Translations under genes and position numbers: made by a program
In this document: positions 6,901-18,900 of the stretch, one piece after another
Position numbering within the stretch: the stretch's first letter is position 1
How the letters are laid out: each line of letters starts with the position of its first letter
Notes under the pieces: model-generated
What the model saw: the letters and a program-made list of their open reading frames with translations, nothing else
Databases searched by the model: none
What the model was told of the DNA's origin: nothing
DNA from: Sphingomonas sp. ERG5
GTDB taxonomy: Bacteria > Pseudomonadota > Alphaproteobacteria > Sphingomonadales > Sphingomonadaceae
Assembly: GCF_000803065.1 (NCBI RefSeq)
Contig: NZ_JSXI01000004.1
Coordinates: 1 to 40,057, forward strand
Direction of reading: 5' to 3'
Length of the DNA: 40,057 bases

Positions 6901-9900
6901 ATGGCCAAGCTCGCCGCCAAAATGATCTGCCAATCGCGACTGCTCGGCAGCGCCAGCCTCGCCGCGCTTGCGTTGGCCGGCCTCCTTGCGCCGGCACCGG
7001 CACGGGCGGATGAGCCGTTCCGGTCGCTGATCGCGATGCCGGCCGGGCGGATTACGCTGCCCAACGGACAAATATCGCAGTGGCAGGGGGCGAAGACACC
7101 GGTCATCCGCACCGACAGCGATGGCCGGCCGCTGATGTCGATCGAGCAGACCCAGTCCAAAGCGCTGCTCGATTGGGAGAAATTCCAGCTTCAGACCAAC
7201 GAGGTGCTGGAGTTCCAGCAGCAGTCCGCCGACTGGATCGCGGTCAACCGCGTCCATGGCAACCAGGCGTCGCAGATCAACGGCGAGATCCGCGCCAAGG
7301 GCCGGGTGTTCATCTTCGACGACAATGGCGTGCTGACCGGCAAGGACGCGAAAATCAACGTGCGGCAGTTGGTCACGGGCCGGGGTGTGTCCGATGTCAA
7401 TGTCGACGGTAACACGACGACGATCATCCAGAGCAAGGACAAGGCGATCCTCAACTGGAGCAATATGAGCCTCCAGGCAGGAGAAGTGCTCAAGTTTCAG
7501 CAGGAGAAGAAAGACTGGATCGCGCTCAACCGTTCGCTGGCGACCGGCACGACGAAGCTCGACGGCACGATCAAGGCTGATGGTCATATCTACCTGATCG
7601 CGCGCGAGGGCGTTGCGGTGAACGGCAGCATTTCGGCACAGCAGGTTATCGTGTCGGCGCTCAACTTGCGCGACAACCAGTTCCTCACCACCGGCCTGAT
7701 CTCGCCCGGCGACAATAATGGGCGCACCAACCCCACTTTCAGCAACAGCTGGAATTTCGAGGGTGACCAGAGCGATCCCTATCTGCCGATCGCGGCGCCC
7801 GCACCCGCCTATGTCGACCCGAACGATCCCACCCGTTACGTCGTGACCATCGGCAGCGGCGGCAAGATCACCACCGGCGCCAATGGCAAAGTGATGCTGT
7901 TCGGGCCGAATGTCACCAATCGCGGTACGATCACGGTCAGGGACGAGGGGCAGGTCATCCTCGCGGCTGGCGACAATATCTATCTGACCGGCGGCCTCAA
8001 CGGCAAACTCAATTCCTATATCGGCGCGTTCAATCCGATGGCGGCGCCGCGCATCAACATCCCCTATTTCGGAATCGCCGGCATCGATGACGAGGCGCAC
8101 CAGGCGGCGTTTTTCAAGATCACCGGCGTCCTGTATGAGATCGGGCACCGTTTTACCGAGCAGGAAGCGACCAGGCTCTTCGGCAGCCGTGGCTCCGGCC
8201 TTCCGGGTCAGGTCGTGCAATATGTCAACGATCTTCAGGTCAAGCGTGCGGCCGAGGTTGGCTTCCATGCTCGCAACGAGGGGATCATCGCTGCCACTGG
8301 CGGCGGCAGCGTCGATTTTCGTGGTATGAATCTCGAACAGATGGGCGCGATCACGATGACCTCGACCGCGCTTTTCCGCGCCGGCGTCAATTTCCAGGCC
8401 TATGCCTATGACTATGCGGAATATGCCGGGGACGCGATAAACGGGCCCTATGTTCCCGGGCATGGGACCGTCGTGTTCGGCAAGGGCAGCCTGACCCAGA
8501 TCACACCCGATCTCGATTCGAAGGACCGGATTCCCGTCACCTCGGGCAATCAATCGGTCGGTCTGGTCAAGATCAACGCCGGCAAGGTCCATATGGAGCA
8601 GGACTCGCTTATCTACCTGCCTAGCGGAAATATGAACGTGCTGCTCGATGCGGGTCAGCATGTGTTTGACAATAATCGTGGCGAGGGCGCGAACCAGGAT
8701 AATGAGGACGGCACGCGCTTCCTGATGGAAAGCGGCGCGAAGATCGATCTTTCAGGTTGGAAATCGACCGTGCTGCCGATGGGCTATCATCAGGTCACCG
8801 GCAAATTGTTCGCAGCACAGCTCGCGGATTCACCGCTGCAGCGCGACGGCGTCCTGTACCGCAAGGAAATAAGCGTCGATCGCCGTTACGGCACGAATGT
8901 CGCCGACTGGACTGGCCTCGACAATCTCAATCAGGGGACATTGGCCCAGTTCCTGACCAACGGCGGTAAGCTGTCGATGGACATCGGTGACGATTTCATC
9001 ATGAAATCGGGGGCGGTGATCGATGTTTCGGGGGGCAAGATCACCTATCAGGACGGGTTCGTCTATACGACGCTGCTGCGTCGGCTGGACGGCAGCATCA
9101 TCGATATTCGTGAAGCCAATCCCGACGAGCTTTATATGGGCCTGGCCAATCAATGGGTCCAGTACGACACCAAATGGGGCCGGCAGCGTTCCTACTACAT
9201 CCCGTTGATGTCGAGCGTTCAGGGCAAGTTCGAAACCAGTTACGAAGAGGGTGGCGCCGGTGGGACGATCGACATCCTCGCGCCGGATTCGGTGTTGCAG
9301 GGCAAGATGCTCGGCGGAACGACGGTGGGCCGCTATCAGCACGCCAATCTGCCCAAGGGCGGATCGCTACTGCTCAACAATGCCGGTAATTCGGAAAGCG
9401 AATATACCAGCAACAAGATCCTCATCCAGGCGCAGGAGCGGGCGCTTGGTGCCGATTTTGGCCTGACCGATAAGCTGAGCGACGTCTATGGCGCATTGTT
9501 CGGTGTCGAGTTCGATCGTGGAACGGACGCGCCCGGTGGCGCCGGCCTCCGCGAGGACAATGCGACGCTAGTCTCGGCCGATTTTCTCAACCGGTCGACA
9601 ATGGGCCTCTATTCGTTCGCCCAGAGCGGGGGCCTGGAAAAGCCGGATGTGGCGGTGGTGGTCGAAAAGGGCGCGAACATCATGCTTCGGCATGGCGGTT
9701 CGCTGAAGATCGCCGCCAGCCAGCGTGTGCAGTTCCTGGGTAGCGTGCGGACCGAGGGCGGCGCGATAGACCTGTCGGGTTTCTCGATGGAATTCGACGC
9801 CGGCACGCGCCTCGACACGCGTGGGTCATGGTACAGCGATTATGAAATCGACGAACCGCTCGGACTCACGTCCGAGCCGCGGATCAATGGCGGCAAGATC

Positions 9901-12900
9901 AGCCTGAGCGCATCGGGGCACGGGTTCGACAACGCCGGTCTGCCGCCTGGGCAGGTCGATGATTCCGGGCTTAAATTTGTCATCCCGTCGACCATGGTGA
10001 TCGATGCGAGTGGCGGTGCCTGGGTTGATCGCAACGGCAGGATCACGCTGGGCAAAGGTGGCGACGTCAGCATCGCGGCCGGCATGGGTGCGCAGGACAC
10101 GCTCGATCTGGGGGCGCTGGCGAATGCCCGCTCTTATGGTCTGGGTGGCAATGGCAAGTTCAGCCTGATGCTGGCGGACGACATTGTAATCGGCGGCCCG
10201 CCGATCGTGGCCCCGGCTGGTGCGCGGAGACCCTTTCAGTTGAGCGCCGCGTTCTTCGAGAATAGCGGCTTCTCGGCGATCAGCTTGTCCGGGCCACGCG
10301 TTACGCTGGCGGAAGGCGCCGTCGTCAACGCGACCAGCGCGAGCCTTCAGTTCAAGGACGAAGGGCTCCTGAACGGCAAGTTGCCGGCCATCCTGGCGCC
10401 CAGCGGCACCGATATTTACGATCTGGCGGCGCCGCGCTTCGTCCCGATCGGCCAGCGGCCTGCCGCCCAGCAACGCGGAATGGACATCAGTCTGACCGGC
10501 ACCACCACGATCGGTCAGGGCAGCGTGCTGTCGACCGAGGCTGGCGGCAAGATCACGATCCTGGGCGGCTCCGTCGCGAACGGCGCGATCGATATACGCG
10601 GGACGCTCAGCGCGCCCGGCGGTGCGATCCAGCTCGGTGGCGGCAAGGGCGTGGTGAATGTCTATGGCACGGGCAAGCTTCTCGCGCCCGGTACATCCTT
10701 CGTGACACGGACCGTCCTGTCGTCGAATGGACGCGACCTGAACGATGGCATCATCCTGAATGGCGGCATGATCGACCTGAATGCCGACCGCGTATTCTTG
10801 GAGCAAGGAGCGTTGCTCGATGTGTCGGGGACATCGGTGCGCTTCGATCTGCCGGTCACCAATGCGGCGGGCGATGTCATTCGCGGTCCCGTGACGCTGG
10901 CATCGAACGGCGGAACGATCTCGATTACCGGTAAATCCCTGTCGCTTGACGATGCGACCTATCGGGCGACGGCTGGTGGCTTGGGCGCGCGCGGCGGCGC
11001 GTTCAATATCGCTTGGGGCGGCAGTTATGGCCCGCCGGACAATGGGGTCAATTACCCGGCACCATCGGAAATCTACGACCGCTTCGGCTATCTGTTCGAA
11101 GCCGGATATTTCAGCGATTTCGACGGCAATGTCGTTACCTCCTTCTTCGGCACCGATCTGAGTAAAGTCGATTTCAGCAGCTTCGGCCTCAGTTTCAACT
11201 TCGCGCCCGGCTTCACCATCGCCAGCCGTGAAGAACTGATTTCGATCATCACCAACTATAATGGCGCGGCGTTGGGTAAGCCGCCGGTGTTCATGATCGG
11301 CGAGAATCTACCGCCGCCGAGCAATGAACCCACCGTGCCGCCGCGGATCGATGCCGGGTTCGTCCAGATGCTTCGCGACCTGGGTGGCGTCCCGTTGATT
11401 CCGGTCAACAACGCGCCGCCGAGCGAAACGCGGCTGTCGACCGCGAAGATCGTCCAGGGTGGCTTTTCCCGCTTCGGTATTTCGGCTTCGCCCGGCGTCA
11501 TGTTCGTTGGGAATGTCACGATCGGTGGGAAGAAGGCCGATGGCAGCTTCGTCTTCGACCGGATCGACATCAATTCGGACCGGATCTTCGGCCAGGCCGG
11601 CGCCAATGTGAAGATCGAGGCGGGACTGGTCACGCTCGGCAGCAATTTTGGCGTCACCCCCGGGCCAGTGGATACCAAAGCCTATGATATTGCGCTCGCC
11701 GGAATCAATGTTCGTCCGGTCAATGCCAATACGCATATCTCGATCAACGCCGGCACCTTGATCGATGTCCAGAACGCGGCCTTTTACGGCTATTCGGACA
11801 CGACCCTGTCGAGCGGCGGTGATATCCGTCTCTCCGGTTATGCGGTGACGCCGCTGGTCCATCCCGAGGGCACGCTCACCACCAGCGGCAAGCTGACCAT
11901 GAAGGCCGATCAGATCTATGCCGGGACTGGCGTAAAGTTCGGCATTACCGCCGGCGATACGCTGACCATCCTGCCGCAGGATGCCGGCAATGCGATCAAT
12001 GCCAGCCCGTACGAAGCCGCCGCCCAGCTGACGTTGACCGCGCCGCGCATCATGCAGAACGGTACCCTTCGGTCGCCCCTGGGCACGATCAATCTGGTTG
12101 CGGTCAATGACGGTAGTGCCGGGGCGGGCACGATCACGCTCGGTACGGGCAGCCTGACCTCGGTTTCCGCGGAAGGGCATGTCATGCCCTATGGCTATAC
12201 CAGCAACGGGGATACCTGGCTCGATCCGTTTACAGGCCTGGAGTTGACCACCTTGCCGACCAAAACGGTCGTGCTGACTGGCGATACGATCGACATGCAG
12301 ACCGGCTCGATACTCGACGTATCGGGTGGTGGTAATCTCTATGCGCGCGAGTTCGTCGCGGGCACCGGTGGTACCAAGGACTGGCTGACCGGCTATCGAG
12401 ACGCTGATTTCAACTGGGTTGCGGCCCCTGGCGAGATTTTCGCAGTCATGCCGTCGTTCGATGGCGATGTCGCGCCGCTCGGTGCTTCGCGCGGCACCGG
12501 ACCGGGGATCGGCGACAAGGTATATCTTTCCGGAGGCAGCGGTCTGAAGGCGGGCTATTACACCTTGCTGCCAGCCGAATATGCCCTGCTGCCCGGGGCC
12601 TTCCGCGTCACAGCAAAGCATGGCCAGACAGGCGTCGCTGACATGCAGATCGGCCAGACGCGCAACCTGAACGACGGGTCGTCGATCCAGGCCGGTTATC
12701 TGCTCCCCGGTGGGGCCGGGCAGCGCGACCAGCGCACCACAGGCTTCATGGTGATGCCGGGATCGACGCTCCGCGCGCGCTCCGGCTATCGTGAAGCGCT
12801 CGCCGACACTTTCTTCACATCGCCCGATTTCCTCAAAAAGGCGCTGCGCACCAATCGGCCCGTCGGCGATATGCCGCGTGTGCCACTCGATGGCGGCAGC

Positions 12901-15900
12901 GTCGTGCTGCGCGCTGGCAAGGCACTAAATCTGGGTGCGACGCTCAAGTCGAAGCCGGGCACAGGAGGCCGCGGCGGCTTCGCCGATATCGATTCGAGCC
13001 GTATCGTCGTGGCCGGGGTGCAAACCGATGCCAGCCAATATGCCGGCTACCTGATCCTCGACAGCGACAAGCTCAACGCCTTCGGCGCGGAAAGTTTGCT
13101 GATTGGCGGCACGCGCCGCCAGGGTGCCGTCAATCTCGAACTCGTCGTGGCCGGCACCGATATCGTGGTCGACAATGCGGGTTCGAAACTGGTCGGCCCG
13201 GAACTGATCTTCGCGTCCCGGGACAAGGTTCGCGTCGAGGCCGGCAGCGTCGTCGAAGCTGTCGGCAGCGTCACCGGCCAGCCAGGCGATCTGCGTGTCG
13301 TTCCCGCTTATGCCGCACTCGTCGATCCACGCAGTCCGTTCGACCCGCGCGACGACGTGACCGTTCATGGCATTCTCGATCAGGGCGCGGTGCTGCGACT
13401 GTCCAATGGGCAGCAAGTGGATATCCTGCGCGATTCCGCCGCCGTCGATGCGATGGCCGCATTGCGCAACGATCCCGTCAAGCTCGCCGCGGTCAACGCA
13501 CAGCGCATTGCTCTTGGCCAGGCGCCGCTCAATCCCGGTGGGGTGATAACCATTGCCGATGGTGCGACGCTGAAAAGCGGCGGATCGCTCGCACTGGACG
13601 CCACCAAGGACACGCTGATCGGCGCAAGCTCCGCGATCGATGCCAAGCAGATCAGTGCAGCCGCAGCGCGCGTATCGCTCGGCGCGGTTCCTGCCGGCAC
13701 CGAAGGGCTGGTGTTTGGCGGCAATTCGATCGGTGCGCTGGGGCGGGCGAGCGAAATCACGCTCAAGAGCTACAGCAGCATCGATATCTACGGTGACACG
13801 ACGCTGAGTGCGGCTGATGCGCTGCGGCTCGATGCGCGCGAATTCCGCGTGATCGGCGGAATTGGCCAAACCAAATTGACGGGTAAGGCGCTGACGCTGG
13901 CAAACAGCAATGGCGGTAGCGCAGTCGCGGTCGCGGGCAGTGGTGCGCTGATCATCAATGCCGACACGGTCTATTTCGAAGGGGGCAATAAGTGGCTCTC
14001 TGGTATCGGTACGCTGACGGTCAATGCGGCGCAGCGGATCATCGGGCGCGATGACGGCACCGTGTTCGTGCCCGGCGCGCTTAATTTGAAATCGGGCAGC
14101 CTCGTTGCCGACAGCGGCTCGCGGCTGTTCTTCGACGCCACTGGCGCAGTCAATATCGCCAGCAATACAGCGACCTTGCCGGTGTACGAAACCTTTGGCG
14201 CGACGCTTGGCATCACGGGTGCGTCGATCACCAATTCCGGTCAGATCAGACTTACCGGCGGCACCGTCAATTTGCGCGCGCGCGAGGGCGACGTGGTGCT
14301 GAGCGACGGGGCATCGATCGACGTCACCAGCAACGTCGTCAAGCTGTTCGACAAATCCGTTGGGGTGGGCGCGGGGTCAGTGTCGCTGATCGCCGATCGC
14401 GGCAATATCGACATGAGGGCGGGATCGAGTATCGACGTGTCCGGCACCACGGCCGGAGGCGATGCGGGCATCTTCTCTGCATCGGCCGGGCTGGGCGAGG
14501 TGCGGCTTGGCGGCACTATTCTGGGCAAGGCGGCCACGGGTTTCCGCAGCGGTTCGTTCAACCTGACGACTCGCACCCTTGGTAATTTCGCCGCGCTGAA
14601 CGCGGTGCTCGACACGGGCGGCTTCCTGCAAAGTCGGCGCTTCGAGGTGAACGAGGGCGACCTTAACATCACCGGCACGGTCAAGGTCCAGCAGTTCAGC
14701 GCGATCGTCAATGACGGCGCGATCGCCATGGACGGGACGATCCAGACTGTCGGTGGGGATGGCGGCAGCATCCATCTGGCCGCGGCAGAGGGCGTGACCA
14801 TTGGCGCGAACGGGCAATTGATCGCCCGCGCCAATGCGGTTTCGGGCACGGGCGGTTCGGTGTTGGTCGAAACCGCCGGCCGCAATGGCGGCGAAGTCAA
14901 TTTACTCGCGGGATCGTTGATCGACGTCAGCGGCACAGGTCCTGGCGGCCGTATTGTGCGGCTGCGCGCGCCGCAGCGCGGCAGCGACCTGGCGATCGGC
15001 ACGATCAGTGGCACCATCACGGGCGCTCGGTCGGTCACGGCCGAGGGGTATCGTGTCTATGACGGGATCGCCACGATCGACCAGAATGTGATCGACCGGG
15101 TCTCGGTCGATGCCAATGCTTTCATGCAGAATGCGGGCGTGATCTCGGCGCGGCTCGGCGGCAGAGCCACGGTGGCCGCCGGCATCGAATTGCACAGCGA
15201 TGGCGATATGGAGCTGACCAAGGACTGGAACCTGCACGACCTGCGCTTCAACGGCGGGGCTGGTGTGCTGACCTTGCGGGCCAAGGGCGACATTCTGATC
15301 AACGCCAACCTCAGCGACGGGTTCGTCGATGCTTCGCCAGGTGCGGCGCTTGATGGCAGCACGTCCTGGACCATCAACCTTGCTGCCGGCGCGAACCTGA
15401 TCAGCCCGGATTCGCTTGCGGTGCTGCCGACTGGCCAGCTTGCCGGCAAGGGGTCGGTGGTCGTCGGTGGCAAGGCCGATACGATCGAGTATTTCTACGA
15501 TCCGGCGCACGGCAATGAACATCGCCTCTATCGGACGGACGCGGCAGGGCGCTTCATCCGGGATCCGAACGAGAGCAATTATCACATCGGGTTCCTGGAA
15601 CTCGAACGCGATCCGGTCACCGGCGACTATCTCGATCCGCGGACCGGGCGGCCGATCGCCAAGGATCCGGTGACGGGTGATTATGTCGATACCGGCTATT
15701 ATGCGAAGCGCCCGCTTCCCTGGATCTTTTATTCCTGGGGCGGAGGGTACCCGTCCGAGGAGCAGGACGGCACACAGAGCTATGATCCTTCGGATCTGGG
15801 TCGCGCGAAATATCTGCAGCGCGACAATTCGACTGGCTACATGATCCGCACCGGCACCGGCGCGATCAATGTCGCCGCAGGCCGCGACGTCGTCCTGAAG

Positions 15901-18900
15901 GAACGTGCTTCGGTCATTTATACCGCCGGTGAAAATGCCGGGCCGCTGGCGGGCTTCTATGCACCTGTGGGAGCGACTTATTCGGTCAACGGCGGCGATC
16001 TTTCGATCCGCGCCGTCGGTGATATCATCGCCAGCCCGAATACGCCACAAACCCCCTCAGGCTGGCTGCGTCAGCGGTTGCGTGTCAACAGCACGACCGG
16101 CTTTTTCGATCCGACCGAAGGCGGCGGGTTCGGACAGACCAGCTGGTGGGTCGATTTCGCGTCGTTCCAGGGCGGCATCGGCGCACTCGGCGGTGGCGAT
16201 GTCGCGATCGATGCGGGCGGCGATGTCTTCAACCTTGGCGTTGCGATCCCCACGACGGGCCGGTTGACCGGCAATACGGGGCGTGGCGATCCGCTCGGAG
16301 CGCTGGTCGTTACCGGTGGTGGCAATTTGCGCATGCGGGCCGGCGGTAACGTTTATGGTGGTGTCTATTATGTCGGCGACGGGGTCGGCGAGATCACGGC
16401 GGGTGGCGCGTTTCTGTCGGGCAGCAAGGCTCGCGTGATCGACCGCTCCTCCCCGGGGCTCGGCTGTGAGAGCAGCGAAAGCTGCTATATTCACACCGGG
16501 CCCGAGACGAAGCGCGAATATGACGTCTTTGCGTTGCTCTATACCTCGTCCGGTCAATTCAAGCTGCAAAGCGGCGGCGATCTTAACATCGATGCCGTGA
16601 TGGATCCGATGATGGGCCGAGGCGGCTATAGCGACCAGTTCGGGTCGAATCCGGAGACCTTCCAGAGCTATACGCCGGACGCGTCGGTCAGCCTGTTCTC
16701 CGCTGGTGGCGACGTCACGATGTGGAATAACGCCCAGAATATCGACATCGTCACTCAACTGAGCGGGACTCGACCGGTCTATTTTCTCGGCACCAACGAA
16801 CAGCCGGCCTATGGTCTCAGCCAAGTCGGTTTCGAACTCCGTCCGGCGACGGTGAGCGCGGTTGCCGCGGCTGGCAATGTACGAGCGCTGGGGCAGATGC
16901 TGCTCGCGCCGTCCGCACGCGGCAATCTGGAATTGCTGGCCGCCGACAATGTCTATCTCGGTTACGGTACCGTGCCGATCGACCTCAATTTTCAGGATGG
17001 CAAGGACAACAACCCCAATTATCGCAGTGGTGGTCAGGGGATCATCATGAGCCAGGCGCTGGAAGCGCGCCTGCGCACCGCAGCAAACCCAAGCACGATC
17101 GGCTACGGGACGACCGATCGCGCCCATTATCTCAATGCCGGGCGTCCGATCGGCAATGTCTCATTCTTTACGGCGAACACGCTGCCCGATCTGCACAAGG
17201 GCGATCCCAATCCGGTGCGGATCTATGCCGGAAATGGCGATGTGGTCACATCGACCCAGTCGCCGTTGCTGTTCCCGAAAGCACTATGGGTTCAGGCCGG
17301 GGGTAATGTCTATTTCCCGAGCTTCTCCATCCAGCACAACAATATCAACGACCTCAGCCTGGTTCGCTCAGGGAAGGGCATTTATTTCAACATCAGCGAG
17401 GGTGTTTATGATCCCAGCACCGCGACGAACTCCAATCGTGGGTTCATCTCGGTGGCTGGCCCGGGACGCCTCGAACTCGAGGCGGGTACCGAATTCTATA
17501 TGCCCAGCAACGCGCTAGGCATCACCAGCGACCGGATCAAATTATATCCGGCGACGCAGATCAATGGAGGTCCGATTAACCTGTCGGACTGGAAGCCGAA
17601 CGAGGCAGCAGCCGATATCGCAATCAGCACAGGCTTTAATCAGACCCCGTCCTATCAGGCGTTCGAAGATGCGTATTTGAACCCAGGCAAGGCCGGCGGA
17701 GTCGCCGATTATCTGCTGGACGATGGGGCGCTCGGCAAGAAATTGCCTACCTATCTGTTCGACCAGCTCTATCCACGTGCGGCAGGAGCTGCAGGCGAAT
17801 TCGCGACGCCTGAGCAGCGCGAAGGTCTCGTGAACTATGTGCGTCGCCTGCAGGGGCTCGCGCCGCTCAAGACCAAGGCCGAGCAATATGCCTATCTCGA
17901 TCAGGCCTGGGCCGATTGGTCGGCGCTTTCGACCGATTTCAAGACGCCATTCTACCGCAACGTTTTCTTCCTCGAACTGCGCACCACTGGACGCGAGGCG
18001 AACGATCCAAAGAGCGATCGTCTGGGAACGACGTTCCGCGGCTATAACGCGATCGCCAAGCTGTTTCCTGGTGCGGAAAAAGAGGTGACCGAAGCGTTGG
18101 TTGCGGGTGAATCGCGTTGGACTGGGGATTTCGAAACCTATGCCGGTCGTGTCATGTCGTTCGGCGGTGGCAAGGTCGAGCTCGTGTCGCCGGGCGGCGG
18201 CATCAAGCTCGCCAATCCGGCGGCGACCGCGCAGCAGACCGGCCAGCCCTATGATGCGAATCCACGCGGTGATGCACTGCGTTCGGGCATCGTCACCACC
18301 GATGGTGGCGCGATCAACCTGTTCGCGCATGACAGCGTGACGCTCAATGAATCGCGGACGCTGACCACCAAGGGCGGCAATATTCTGATCTGGTCCTCCT
18401 TCGGCGACATCGCGGCAGGCAAGGGCGCCAAGACCTCGATCAGTCCGCAGTTCTACAATTACCGGCTCAGCTCCTGGGCGGCGGTCGAACGCGAGCCGGC
18501 CGGCTTGCCGACCGGAGCCGGTATCGGAACGCTGGCGACACAAGAGGGGGCGGCCCCCGCCGATGTCGACCTCATCGCGCCGAAGGGGATCGTCGATGCG
18601 GGTGATGCGGGTATCCGGGTCAGCGGTAACTTCAACGTCTTCGCCGTCCAGATCCTGGGCACCGACAATATCGACGTTGCTGGCGTGAAGATTGGCTTGC
18701 CGATCACCCCCGCCGCGCCGCCGACCTCGCTCGACACCGGCGAATTGTCGGCCAAGTCGAACGATGTCATCCGCGCCATCACTGAAGCGACCGCGAAGGT
18801 GCGCAACAACAACATGAACGCGACGCCGTCACTGATCGAGGTCCGCGTCACCGGCTTTGGCGAAGATTGTACGGGGGAGTGCCGCAAGCCTGATGTCACC

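Noticed and set aside
6883..8661. Long open frame (592 codons) antisense to the tpsA 5' end
   Set aside because: It mirrors the repetitive GC-rich tpsA frame, has Asp/Arg/His-heavy composition with no family likeness, and the + strand frame has signal, TPS motifs and operon context.
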